From the NCBI GenBank assembly GCA_009837885.1, contig VXSP01000036.1, positions 86,035 to 150,034 of the forward strand: a stretch of DNA of 64,000 nt. The letters are read 5' to 3'. A program made the position numbers and the translations under genes. Shown here in pieces: positions 48,742-57,513 of the stretch (position 1 is its first letter; each line of letters starts with the position of its first letter). The notes beneath the pieces were generated by a model. It searched no databases, was not told the origin of the DNA, and worked only from the letters and a program-made list of their open reading frames with translations. The stretch comes from Holophagales bacterium (lineage in GTDB: Bacteria; Acidobacteriota; Thermoanaerobaculia; Multivoradales; Multivoraceae).

Positions 48742-50021
48742 TTGAAACGAAGCGGCGCGTTGTTGTCGAGCCCGAGTTGGAGCGCCCGCTCCATCCGCTC
48801 GGCGGCCACGGCGGGGCGGCCCGCCTCCGCGGCGATCATGCCTAGGAGGGCGTGGGCCTCGGCGAGGCCGGGATCTAGTGCCAGGGCGCGTTCGAGCGCC
48901 ACCGCGGCGTCCTCGGCGCGCCGGCCTGTGTGCAGGAACATCCCTTCCAGGTAGTGGTGTTCAACCTGATTCGGCTCGAGGTTCCGTGCCTCGGCGACGC
49001 TGGCTGCTGCCTCGTCGACCCGGCCCATCGAGAACAGCACCTTTGCCCGAAGCGAGTGCACGTCTGCGGCCCACGAGTCTTCCGATCCGCCTGACAGGCC
49101 CTCCAGGCGTTCGAGCGCGGCTTCGAGATCGCCCTCCTCCGCAAATCGCTGGGCGTCAGACAGGGCCGACGCCGTCCGCGCGGACGCGAGACGCTCGGCT
49201 TCCGCCGCGCGTTCGCGGTCCTCCACCAGAGACCGGTGGCTATCGAGCGCCGCACGGGCGGATTCGCGGTCGCCCGCCGCGGCGAGCGTCCGCCCGAGCC
49301 GATAGACCACTTCCGGTTCTTCCGGCGCAGATTCCGCGGCGGCGCGAAGGTGCTCGACCGCTTCCGAGAACCGCCCTTCGGCCGCGAGGATGTCCGCCGT
49401 TTCCAGATGCACGACGACCCGGTCACCTTCGCCGGCGTCGAGAGCGCGCTGCAGATAGCTCAGGGCCTCCACGCGGCGGTCTGGATCGCGAGCCAGCGCC
49501 AGCCCGCGGGCGAGATCGAGTCCGGGGCTTTCGAGACTCTCCGCCACTGCGGCGTCAACCGCCGCCAGCGCCCCATCGACGAGGCCATCCGCCAGCCGAA
49601 GCAAGGCGAGTTGCTCATAGATGTCGGCACTGCCGAGCCGAAGATCCGCCGCCGCCTCGAGCAACCGGATCGCTTCGCCGGTGCGGTCAAGATCGCGGAG
49701 CAACAGGGCCGGGACGAGGTAGGCCGACGCCTGCTCGCCGGCGCCAGCGCTGGCGGTCCCGCTACTGTTCGCGCCGACAGGCGCGAGTTCTCGGGCACGA
49801 GCAAACGCAGAAAGGGCATCCTCGGAGCGCCCCAAGGCGGTGAAGGCCCGTGCCAGGTCAAGCACCGGTCCGAGTTCCAGGGGCGCCCGCTCGACAGCCG
49901 CGCGTGCCTCCGCCAGAGCCGCGACCGGATCGCCCGATGCCGGGTCGATCTGAGCTGGAGCCGTCCGGCCCGGGACCAGCGCCGCTATCGCGGTCAGCAG
50001 TAGAACAGCCACGCCGGACAC
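48648..50021 (-). CDS. Exported TPR-repeat protein
   Basis: A 457-residue protein from GTG 50021 with a signal peptide or anchor (VAVLLLTAIAALVPGRTAPAQ). The rest is a run of tetratricopeptide repeats, for example AFTALGRSEDALSAFARARE, LRDLDRTGEAIRLLEAAADL and ALLGMIAAEAGRPAVAAERM. TPR proteins are scaffolds for protein complexes. It is the third gene after the TonB receptor and TlpA redoxin (gap 35 bases), so it may organise or monitor that uptake system. Its 3' end abuts the toxin remnant. Confidence 0.85.
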   Translation of the reverse strand: MSGVAVLLLTAIAALVPGRTAPAQIDPASGDPVAALAEARAAVERAPLELGPVLDLARAFTALGRSEDALSAFARARELAPVGANSSGTASAGAGEQASAYLVPALLLRDLDRTGEAIRLLEAAADLRLGSADIYEQLALLRLADGLVDGALAAVDAAVAESLESPGLDLARGLALARDPDRRVEALSYLQRALDAGEGDRVVVHLETADILAAEGRFSEAVEHLRAAAESAPEEPEVVYRLGRTLAAAGDRESARAALDSHRSLVEDRERAAEAERLASARTASALSDAQRFAEEGDLEAALERLEGLSGGSEDSWAADVHSLRAKVLFSMGRVDEAAASVAEARNLEPNQVEHHYLEGMFLHTGRRAEDAAVALERALALDPGLAEAHALLGMIAAEAGRPAVAAERMERALQLGLDNNAPLRFNYARVLEALGRTEEAKVQMEAFERLRQRPAQ

Positions 50022-50056
50022 GGGTGGTCAGCGTAGCAGTCCATCCGGCGCGAACG

Positions 50057-50626
50057 TCACTCCGAAGCGAAGAGGACTCTCAGCGCCGCGTCGAGTGTCG
50101 ATCCGCGGCCGTCGACTGCCACCAACCGTCCGCGGCGGTCGAACACCAGGGACCGTGGCGGATACTCCACCTGGAAGCGGCGGGCCACCGCCCCGGCAGC
50201 GCCCAGTCCGTCGAAGAGGACGGGCCACGTCATGGCCTGCCGGCGCCTGAAGCTCCGCAGATCGTCACGCCCCAAGCGGTCGAGGGAAATGGCGAGGATC
50301 ACGAGGTCCTGCTCGTCGTGGCCGGCCCGCGCCCGTTCGAGATGGGGGAAGTCGGCGAGGCAGGGAGCGCACCACGTCGCCCAGAACTCGAGCAGGACGA
50401 CACGACCCTCGAAGTCGGCCACGGTCCAGACCCTGCCGTCGAGATCCCGGACCGCCAGGTCTGCCCACAGGTCGGCAAGCCGGACGCCGTGATTCCCCGG
50501 AGCTTCCGGCACATCCGGGTTCGCCGGGACGGGTCCCCCACCCGGAGCGACCACGGACGGCACCGCCAAGGCCAGCGTCAGTATCGCCGCCGGGACCGAC
50601 CCTGGAGAAAACACGAGTCTCCGCAC
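50057..50626 (-). CDS. TlpA-like thioredoxin-fold redoxin, exported
   Basis: A 189-residue protein from GTG 50626 with an N-terminal hydrophobic export segment (about 11-28). The thioredoxin fold carries the active site WCAPC with Cys86 and Cys89, preceded by VVLLEFWAT. Two family features, RRQAMTWPVLFDG and the cis-Pro region YPPRSLVFDRRG, are present. It would reduce or oxidise thiols in the periplasm. It follows the TonB receptor stop by 2 bases; that receptor has a CxxC pair in its plug, a possible redox partner (inference). Confidence 0.88.
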   Translation of the reverse strand: MRRLVFSPGSVPAAILTLALAVPSVVAPGGGPVPANPDVPEAPGNHGVRLADLWADLAVRDLDGRVWTVADFEGRVVLLEFWATWCAPCLADFPHLERARAGHDEQDLVILAISLDRLGRDDLRSFRRRQAMTWPVLFDGLGAAGAVARRFQVEYPPRSLVFDRRGRLVAVDGRGSTLDAALRVLFASE

Positions 50627-50628
50627 GG

Positions 50629-52932
50629 CTACAGGTCCACCTTGACGCCGACGACGACGCTGCGCGGGAACCTCGGTCCATAGACGTAACCGGCATCCCG
50701 TAGCGGCCCCCGATCCAGGTCCTGCTGGTACTCGTCGGTGAGGTTCTTCACCGCGAACGTGCCGACGATGCCGCGGTCTCCACCGAGCACGAACCTTCGG
50801 GACACGCCAACGTCAATAGCAAGGAAGCTCGGCGTCAACTCAAGTCGATCCTCGGCGATGTAGCCGGCGTAGTGCGGCGCCGCCATCTGTCCCGTGTAGC
50901 GAAGGCCCGCGAACAGATCGAGCCCGCCCGATAGCGGCCATCGCACGCTCGCCGTGCCGTAGCGCTCGGGGGTTCGGAACATGCGGGTGCTGCCGAAGTC
51001 CGGTTCGGGATGACCGAACTCCGCCCGCTGCCATCCGTAGCCCAGATCCACGGCCAGACGGCCGCGCCTCAGGCTCCAGCCAGCCTCCACGCCGGCGACC
51101 CGGGCATGGCCAAAGTTCGTGCGCAGAAACTCGAGTTCCGGGGTCGCCGGATCGTCCGCCTCGCGGTTGTGGAACAGGTCGGCGATCGTCGTATCGAAGA
51201 AGGTCGAATCGAACGCCATGGCCGTGCGCTCGCCGACCATCGGCCTCCACTCGACGCTCAGCATGCGCGAGACGGACGTCTCCTCCCGCAGGCCGGGGTC
51301 GTCCCGCACAACCATCGCCTCGCCGCCGAGCAGAGCGATGTGGAGTTGCTCGTCGAACACCGCGGGTGGACGGAAGCCGGCGCTGTGGGAGACGCGCAGG
51401 GTCAGGTCGCTTCGCGGCGTCCACATCAGGGCCGCCCGCGGCGAGACGATCGATCCGTCGACCGCGCTGTGGCGGTCCACCCGCAGACCGTAGAGCAGGG
51501 TCACGCCGTCGGCGACCTTCCGGTCGTCCTGAATGAAGGCCGCCGCCCCGCGGTATCTCTCGCGAATGATCCGTCCGTACGCCGGCTGGCGGTCGTGAAT
51601 GAAATCGTCCGAAGCCTGCAGGCCGAAACTCAGCGTGCCTCGCTCACCGCCGCGGTTGACTTGGGTGTCGAAGAGCCAAAGCGGATTGAGGGTTGTCCCG
51701 AACGCGCTCGAGTCGCCGCTCGCCCCGTAGTAGCTGTCGCGTTCGACGCCCGCATGGGACACGGTTGCCCGCCAGTCCCATCGCGCTGAAGCGGTCTGAA
51801 GCCAGGAGGCCGTGACGCCTTTCCTGTGGGAGCCCAGCTGCTCCGCGACCTGAGCTTGCTGCGGCGGCAGGTGCAGTTGATCGCCGCCGCGGCGAAACTC
51901 GCTCATGTGGCTCGCATCCACCGCAAACCGCGCCGCACCGTCGAACAGGAACTCCTGGTAGCGCGCCCCGAGAGCATCCAGGTCGCGGATCGAGACGTCG
52001 GTGAACCCGTCGCCGTCGACATCGACCGGCGCCTCGCGGTCTGCCTGGCCATAGAACGTCGCTGCCCGCGACGAACCCGGCATCAGGTCGGCGACCATGC
52101 TGTACGAAGGGCTCCGCGCCGCCCCGCCGGCACCGCCCATCCGGCTCGAGCGTGCGCTCACCTCGACGTGGGTGTGGTCGGGATGGTGCGGAATCAGGTT
52201 GATCACGCCGGCCACCGCCCCCGCTCCGTAGGCCGGCGAACCGCCGCCCCGGACGACTTCGATCGAGTCGATCAGCCGCGCCGGCAACTGCTCAATGCCA
52301 TAGACCATGGCGAGAGACGACACGGTCGGCTGGCCATCGACCAGAACCTGGGAGTACGGGCCCTCGAGACCGAGCAACCGGATCTGGGACGTGTTGCAAC
52401 TCTGGCAGTTCGACTCGACACGCACGCCCCGAGTCCACTCCACGGCGTCGGCCAACGTGCGCGCGACGACGCCCTCGATCTGGGAGCGCCGCACCGTTTG
52501 CACGTGGAGCGGTACGTCGGCGAGACGCTTTCCCGTCCTCGTCGCGCTGATCACCACTTCCTCGCCGAACGCCGCGCGGAGCCGAACATCGACCTGGGTC
52601 GCGCCCTGGTCCCCGACCAGGAGCTCCTGTTCCGCGACGCCGTAGCCGTCCGCGAAGACGACCAGCCGGTGCACCCCCGGCTCCACCTGGAAGAGGCAGA
52701 ATCGCCCGTCCTCTCCGGTTGCCACGGTCCGAGCGGAGGTGGTCAGAGTTACCGCGGCGTCGGCCACCGGTTTCCCGGAAAGGGAGCGCACCGTGCCGTG
52801 CAGGCCGGCATCCGCTGGACAGTCGACGGCGCTGACCGAAGTCGCGACCAGCGCCGCCACGATCGCCCACCAGCCAATGGCCGTGGCGCCGACACAGTCT
52901 GGCTTTCCGCAGCTTCCGCTCGAGGTTTCCAC
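50629..52932 (-). CDS. TonB-dependent receptor with CxxC in plug domain
   Basis: A 767-residue outer-membrane receptor from GTG 52932. A signal region (to about residue 35, SVSAVDC) is followed by a carboxypeptidase-regulatory-like domain (GLHGTVRSLSGKPVADAAVT), a plug (about 125-250; EEVVISATRTGKRLADVPLHV) and a beta-barrel ending SVVVGVKVDL. The plug has the unusual Cys pair NCQSCNTSQIRLLGLEG near residue 175. It leads an operon with a TlpA redoxin and a TPR protein. The promoter has an 18-bp palindrome exactly between -35 and -10, so it is probably repressed by a small-ligand or metal-responsive regulator. The ligand may be a metal complex, but this is inference. Confidence 0.92.
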   Translation of the reverse strand: METSSGSCGKPDCVGATAIGWWAIVAALVATSVSAVDCPADAGLHGTVRSLSGKPVADAAVTLTTSARTVATGEDGRFCLFQVEPGVHRLVVFADGYGVAEQELLVGDQGATQVDVRLRAAFGEEVVISATRTGKRLADVPLHVQTVRRSQIEGVVARTLADAVEWTRGVRVESNCQSCNTSQIRLLGLEGPYSQVLVDGQPTVSSLAMVYGIEQLPARLIDSIEVVRGGGSPAYGAGAVAGVINLIPHHPDHTHVEVSARSSRMGGAGGAARSPSYSMVADLMPGSSRAATFYGQADREAPVDVDGDGFTDVSIRDLDALGARYQEFLFDGAARFAVDASHMSEFRRGGDQLHLPPQQAQVAEQLGSHRKGVTASWLQTASARWDWRATVSHAGVERDSYYGASGDSSAFGTTLNPLWLFDTQVNRGGERGTLSFGLQASDDFIHDRQPAYGRIIRERYRGAAAFIQDDRKVADGVTLLYGLRVDRHSAVDGSIVSPRAALMWTPRSDLTLRVSHSAGFRPPAVFDEQLHIALLGGEAMVVRDDPGLREETSVSRMLSVEWRPMVGERTAMAFDSTFFDTTIADLFHNREADDPATPELEFLRTNFGHARVAGVEAGWSLRRGRLAVDLGYGWQRAEFGHPEPDFGSTRMFRTPERYGTASVRWPLSGGLDLFAGLRYTGQMAAPHYAGYIAEDRLELTPSFLAIDVGVSRRFVLGGDRGIVGTFAVKNLTDEYQQDLDRGPLRDAGYVYGPRFPRSVVVGVKVDL

Positions 52933-52940
52933 CGCGACGA

Positions 52941-52970
52941 ATCCTATTTTTCGTCTTACCGAAAAGTCAA
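52941..52970 (-). promoter_or_regulatory. Promoter with spacer palindrome, TonB-TlpA-TPR operon
   Basis: Minus strand: TTGACT (52970-52965), 18-base spacer, TAGGAT (52946-52941), which is 8 bases before GTG 52932. The spacer is filled by the inverted repeat TTTTCG...CGAAAA (arms 52948-52953 and 52960-52965, 6 bases apart). A second TTGACT copy lies 12 bases further upstream, forming a 12-base direct repeat. The design is that of a repressor site; AT-rich arms of this size recall DtxR- or Fur-type metal regulators, without a firm match. Confidence 0.7.
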
Positions 52971-53082
52971 CCGGGCAGTCAACCGGCCAGAGCGGATCAC
53001 TCCGTGCGAGGCGGCCCTGGCCGGATGTGCTCGGCGCACTACGCGACGCGGCAAACGCGCCTGGCCCGGCGCGGACTCAGCT

Positions 53083-53454
53083 TCAACCCATGTTGAAGAA
53101 ACAGAGCTTGTTGCCGTCGAGATCCCGAACGTAGCCGCCGTAGAACGTGGCCACGCGCGTTCCGGGCGCGCCCTCGTCCGTGCCGCCCAGTTCGAGCGCC
53201 CTGGCGTAGAGCTGGTCGACCTGCTCCTGCGAAGCCGCCGGGATCGCCACCATGTTCCCGTTCCCGGGCACCTGTGGCTCCTCGTTGTAGGGGATGCAAA
53301 TGGCGAGCATCGGCTGTCCCGGTCCAACGCCGTAGCCCTTGATCCGGCCCATGTCGAACTGGGGCTTCGCGCCCAGCTCACCGAGCAGCGAATCGTAGAA
53401 GGCCGAGGCCCGGTCCATGTCGTTCACGCCAATCGTGCAGTAGCCAATCATCAA
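53083..53454 (-). CDS. VOC family (glyoxalase/bleomycin-resistance fold) protein
   Basis: A 123-residue VOC protein, MMIGYCTIGVNDMDRASAFYD at the start and YVRDLDGNKLCFFNMG at the end. The C-terminal metal-type Glu of DPEGN-like segments is here DLDGNKLCFF, and a His at the start of strand 1 is not obvious, so metal binding is uncertain. Members act as dioxygenases, glyoxalases or drug-binding proteins; none is indicated. It starts 9 bases after the DUF4340 gene and may simply be co-transcribed. Confidence 0.85.
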   Translation of the reverse strand: MMIGYCTIGVNDMDRASAFYDSLLGELGAKPQFDMGRIKGYGVGPGQPMLAICIPYNEEPQVPGNGNMVAIPAASQEQVDQLYARALELGGTDEGAPGTRVATFYGGYVRDLDGNKLCFFNMG

Positions 53455-53463
53455 TCGATCTCC

Positions 53464-54522
53464 TCAGGTGTCTTCGTCGTCTTCGTCTTCGATCAGGTCG
53501 GTGCGCCGGAGGTCCAGCTTCTCGCCCGTGAAGCTGTCCAGCTTGTACACCCAGGAGCCGTGGTACTCGTTGAACTCCTGCATCTCCTCCGCCCGGGTCA
53601 GGATGTCCGCCTTCTCCTGGAGCTCCTCCTCGGGCGTGTCGCGCTCGATCTCCACCTGCTGCACCGTGTGGTAGCCGCCGATGCGGATGTAGCGATCGTC
53701 GTCGCGGCCGGCGACCGCGACGACGTAGCCGGAACCATCCGCCAGCTCGTACCGGAACTCGTTGTCGAAGGAGAGATCGGCCACTTCCCCGGCGTCGGCA
53801 AGGTGGACCTCGGAGAATCGCAAGCGGGACAGGAAGTTCTTGACCCGGCCGACTTCGCTCGTCTTCTCGCGCCGCCCGGACGGCACCCGCTCGAGCGCGA
53901 GTTCCGCTCCCTCTTCGCCATCCTTGCTGAACGTGAAGTCGGGACCCTCGATGCGCACCACGTCGCCTGAAGCGACATCGACGATCTCTTTCTGCAGGAA
54001 CTGGTCGGCGGCGCTGTCGATCAGCACGGTCGCCTCGGTCAGGTAGATGGGATCGTCCTCGCCGTCGAGACGCTGCACGTAGTTTCCGCTGCCATCGGCG
54101 AACCGGTCGCCGACCCGCAACCGCACCATGTCGCTGCCGGCCGCGTTCCTGAGGGCCACCTCGACCGTTTCCTCACCCGGAGGTTCGATCCCGAGTTCAG
54201 CGGCCAGACTCTCGCCGGAGCCGACCTCCCTGGCCAGTTCGATGTCGAGCAGGTTGCGCACCAGCCGGTTCACTCCCTCGTTCCTGGCCTGGTAGTCGTG
54301 GGTCTCCTCGACGACGTACCGGTCGCCGTCCCGGGTCAGCGTCACCTGCTCACCGCCCTGGATCACCGCCACCTGTGCAATCTCGTCCGGGTTCAGGTTG
54401 GGCAGGAACTTCTGGCCGCTCTCGAAACGCTCCGCGCGCGACACGCTGTTCCAGTAGCTGAAGACGGAAAGGGCGAGCAGCACAACGGCGGCCACCGCCA
54501 GTCGCTGGTTCATCTGGTTCAT
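53464..54522 (-). CDS. DUF4340 membrane-anchored protein of Gld-type ABC operon
   Basis: A 352-residue protein with one N-terminal membrane helix (LAVAAVVLLALSVFSYWN) and a periplasmic beta-rich body. DUF4340 proteins are regularly encoded after GldG-like subunits. Here the gene follows the GldG-like gene by 22 bases. It may regulate or complete the ABC complex from the outside face. The C-terminus is very acidic (LIEDEDDEDT). No catalytic motif is seen. Confidence 0.88.
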   Translation of the reverse strand: MNQMNQRLAVAAVVLLALSVFSYWNSVSRAERFESGQKFLPNLNPDEIAQVAVIQGGEQVTLTRDGDRYVVEETHDYQARNEGVNRLVRNLLDIELAREVGSGESLAAELGIEPPGEETVEVALRNAAGSDMVRLRVGDRFADGSGNYVQRLDGEDDPIYLTEATVLIDSAADQFLQKEIVDVASGDVVRIEGPDFTFSKDGEEGAELALERVPSGRREKTSEVGRVKNFLSRLRFSEVHLADAGEVADLSFDNEFRYELADGSGYVVAVAGRDDDRYIRIGGYHTVQQVEIERDTPEEELQEKADILTRAEEMQEFNEYHGSWVYKLDSFTGEKLDLRRTDLIEDEDDEDT

Positions 54523-54544
54523 GCCGGTTGACTCCCTTGGATCC

Positions 54545-56731
54545 TCAGCGCCGGCGGGCCCGGTACAGGCCGACCAGCAGCACGACGATCGGCATCCATC
54601 CGATCACCGCGAACCGTACCGCCGATTCTTCACGCTCCAGCGCCTCGCGCCGGCCCTTGCGAATGTCCCTGAGCTCCCGGTTCGCCTCCAGGATCCGCTC
54701 GTTCAGCTCGTCGACCTCTTCCTGCAGCTTCCGCTCGAACAGCGCCGCGTTTCGTTGGGTGATCTCGCCCTGCTTCTCCCGCAGCTCCTCCTGGAAGCTC
54801 TCGATCTCTTCACGGATCTGCCGCTCGCGGTCGAGCGTGTCGAGTTCCGCCTGGGCTTCGATCTCGTCGAAACGGAGAAACGGCCGGCTCATGCCGCTCT
54901 TCGCTCGGACCGCCATCAGGTCCTGGGAGCCGAGCAGGTAGTCGATGCTGTTGAGGACGACCTTGTGGTTGTCGTTCTGAGCCTGGACGATCCCGAACGG
55001 GTTCTGCAGGAAGGCGATCTGGTCGTGGACGAAGTCGACGTCCGCGAACACGACCACCGCCGCCTCTTCCCGCTCCTCCTCGGGCAGCGGATCGCGGTGG
55101 ATGATCTCTACGTCGTCGGGCGGCGGGACCTCGATCTCGGGCGGCAGGTTCGGCGGCCGCACCGCCTCCTTGTCCGGGTAGTCCACGCCCTCCGGGAAGG
55201 CGGTCGGCAGCTTGCCGCGCACGACGTACGCGAGGACCAGGGGTTCCTCACCCGGTATGAAGGCATCGCGAAGCTTGGCCCCGTCGTTCAGGTCCGTGTA
55301 GGCCAGAGCATCGCCGCCGCCGAAGCCCGGCAGCACTTCGAGCGTATTGCCGGCCGAAGTCGTCGAGATCAGCGGCCGCAGTTCGACTCCCTCCGCCAAC
55401 CCGGTTCCGCCGGAGTCGCTTTCGCCAGGTTCTGCCCCCGCGTCGCCTTCGCCGGCTCCGGCCTCCAACCCGTCACCGTCTACCTCGCGCAGCACTCCGG
55501 CCAGGAAGAAGCGCAGCTCGGAGAGGCCCCGCAGCATCGGACTCTCCGCGTCCAGGACGTCGTCGTGCTGCGTCGAGTCGACCACCAGGTCGATGATCAC
55601 CGACTCCGACGCGCCGAACTGACTCATCGGCCGCCGGGCCGCCAGTTCGAAGTCGGCCGCGAACTCGTTGTCCAGAAGCTCCAGGCCCCAGGCATCGAGC
55701 AAGGGCGCGAGGTTCGAGGCCGGCTGGTACTGGAGCGCCGCCCAGGGTTGCTGCGGGTTCTGCGGCGGCGTGTCACCCAGGGCATAGGGATCCAGGAAGA
55801 GCAGCGTGTTGCCGCCCCCCGCCACCCACTGGTCGATCGCGAAGACGGTCTTGTCCGGCAGCGCCTTGGGGTGGATCACGACGAGCAGGTCGTAGTCCGC
55901 GCGCTGGATCTCGTCAACGTCGGCCGGGACCTGGGAGACGTCGTACAGGTCTTCCAGAACCTGGATCAGGATCCACTTCTGCGACGGCGTCCGTCCCTGC
56001 GCGGCCAGCATCTGGGCCATCATCGGATCCTGGGCGCCGCCGAACACCTCGAGGCTCGAGAGGACACCCACACGCTGGCGCGCCGGCCAGAGCAGGCCGT
56101 GGATCTTCTTCGAGATCTCGTACTCGATGTTGTCCTGCTCCTGCGGCCACAGGAACTCGATCGTCTCCCTGCTGCCGGTCTGGGTCTCGAAGGCGAGGCC
56201 GAAGTAGAACAGGTCGCCGTTCTGATTGATCAGCTTGCCGTCGAGACCGTCCTCGGCGGCCTGGTCGGCGGCGTCGCTGTCCGGGATCGGGTCGATCCAC
56301 TCGACCTGGATCTTCCCCGCCGCCGCCCTTTCGTACTCGCCGAGCAGGCTACGGAGGTAGCGCTCGTATCCAATGAAGTCCTTGACGAACTTCGGCAGCG
56401 TCTTGCCCGTGGTCTCGGAGAAGTAGAGCCGGATATCCAGCGGCTTGACCCCTTCTTCCTGCATCCGGTCGAGGATGGCGTGGGATCCGTCGGTTAGGGA
56501 GTAGAGATCGTCGCCCGTCAGGTCGACACGAAAGCCCTCGAACCACTCGTTCGCGACGTGGATCGACAGCACGGTCATCAGCCCGATCAGGACCAGGGTC
56601 ACCGTCCGCCCCTGCGCCAGGGTCATCCCCGGCGAGCGACTGGGTGCGCCGGCGTCCCCGCCGGCATCGCCGCCACTGGGTGCGCCGGCGTCCCCGCCGG
56701 CATCCGGGTTCAGCTTCGTTTCGTCAGTCAT
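54545..56731 (-). CDS. GldG-like ABC transporter auxiliary protein
   Basis: From ATG 56731 the product has 728 residues; longer in-frame starts run over the permease gene. After a Gly/Asp/Ala-rich repeat tract (about 10-32), a membrane helix (about 43-60), the GldG/ABC_transp_aux domain follows (FRVDLTGDDLYSLTDGSHAI, then VIHPKALPDKTVFAIDQWVAGGG). Near the C-terminus a charged coiled coil (about 625-695) leads to a last membrane helix (AVIGWMPIVVLLVGLYRAR). With the GldA-like ATPase and GldF-like permease it forms an ABC system known from Bacteroidetes gliding but common in non-gliding phyla with unknown cargo. Confidence 0.9.
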   Translation of the reverse strand: MTDETKLNPDAGGDAGAPSGGDAGGDAGAPSRSPGMTLAQGRTVTLVLIGLMTVLSIHVANEWFEGFRVDLTGDDLYSLTDGSHAILDRMQEEGVKPLDIRLYFSETTGKTLPKFVKDFIGYERYLRSLLGEYERAAAGKIQVEWIDPIPDSDAADQAAEDGLDGKLINQNGDLFYFGLAFETQTGSRETIEFLWPQEQDNIEYEISKKIHGLLWPARQRVGVLSSLEVFGGAQDPMMAQMLAAQGRTPSQKWILIQVLEDLYDVSQVPADVDEIQRADYDLLVVIHPKALPDKTVFAIDQWVAGGGNTLLFLDPYALGDTPPQNPQQPWAALQYQPASNLAPLLDAWGLELLDNEFAADFELAARRPMSQFGASESVIIDLVVDSTQHDDVLDAESPMLRGLSELRFFLAGVLREVDGDGLEAGAGEGDAGAEPGESDSGGTGLAEGVELRPLISTTSAGNTLEVLPGFGGGDALAYTDLNDGAKLRDAFIPGEEPLVLAYVVRGKLPTAFPEGVDYPDKEAVRPPNLPPEIEVPPPDDVEIIHRDPLPEEEREEAAVVVFADVDFVHDQIAFLQNPFGIVQAQNDNHKVVLNSIDYLLGSQDLMAVRAKSGMSRPFLRFDEIEAQAELDTLDRERQIREEIESFQEELREKQGEITQRNAALFERKLQEEVDELNERILEANRELRDIRKGRREALEREESAVRFAVIGWMPIVVLLVGLYRARRR
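56639..56704. repeat. Two 30-bp direct repeats in GldG-like gene start
   Basis: Identical 30-base units at 56639-56668 and 56675-56704, separated by 6 bases, encode the GDAGAPS tract near the N-terminus of the GldG-like protein. Repeat-number variation would only change the cytoplasmic tail length because the 36-base period is in frame. Confidence 0.9.
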
Positions 56732-56751
56732 CTGCCAACCTCTATCTGGCT

Positions 56752-57513
56752 TCAGTTCGTCTTCGTCTGGCCGAGCACCAACATGCCGCAGACGAGCCAC
56801 CCGACGGTAAACAGGACGAAGAACAGCAACGAGTTCAACTGCAGCAGGCCCCGGGTCAGCGCCTCGAAGTGATCGAGCAGACTCAGCGAGGAAACGACCC
56901 GCTCGACGTAGCCGCCGAACCACTTGCCCACGAACTCCTGGGTCTGCGGCACGCCGATCAGCAGGAAGCCGACGGAGGCCGCCACCGCCAGGATGAACGC
57001 GACGACCTGGTTCTTCGACAGCGCCGAGAACAGGAGTCCGATCGCCAGCAACACCGCCGCCGCCAGCAGCGTCGCCACGTAGCTGGCGAAGATCGCGCCC
57101 CAGTCCGGGTCGCCGAGCCGGGCCACCTGGAAGACCGCCGGCCAGGTCAGGAACACGGATACGGCAAGGAAGGCCCACCCGGCCAGGAACTTGCCGAGAT
57201 AGGAACCTTCGAGCGTGATCGGCAGGGTGAGCAGCAGCTCGACCGTGCCGGAACGCCTCTCTTCCGCCCACAGCCGCATCGCCACCGCCGGGACCAGGAC
57301 GACGAAGATCCACGGCAGATAGCTGAAGAGGGCGTCGAGATTCGCCTCGCGCAGTTCCAGGAAGCGGCCGAAGTCCCGCGACACCATGAGATAGCCGCTG
57401 GCAATGAGGAAGATGACGATGAAGATGTAACCGAGCGGCGAAGCGAAGTAGCCGTGAAACTCCCGGCGGAGCACCGCTCGGAACCCGGTGAACCGGCGCG
57501 CAAGGCCGCTCAT
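56752..57513 (-). CDS. GldF-like ABC-2 type permease
   Basis: A 253-residue permease with six membrane helices: first near PLGYIFIVIFLIASGYLMV, last near SLLFFVLFTVGWLVCGML. The segment MRLWAEERRSGTVELLLTLPI is the conserved ABC-2 coupling region. Its ATG overlaps the ATPase stop by 4 bases and the GldG-like gene follows after 20 bases. It is the membrane channel part of the Gld-type complex. Confidence 0.92.
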   Translation of the reverse strand: MSGLARRFTGFRAVLRREFHGYFASPLGYIFIVIFLIASGYLMVSRDFGRFLELREANLDALFSYLPWIFVVLVPAVAMRLWAEERRSGTVELLLTLPITLEGSYLGKFLAGWAFLAVSVFLTWPAVFQVARLGDPDWGAIFASYVATLLAAAVLLAIGLLFSALSKNQVVAFILAVAASVGFLLIGVPQTQEFVGKWFGGYVERVVSSLSLLDHFEALTRGLLQLNSLLFFVLFTVGWLVCGMLVLGQTKTN

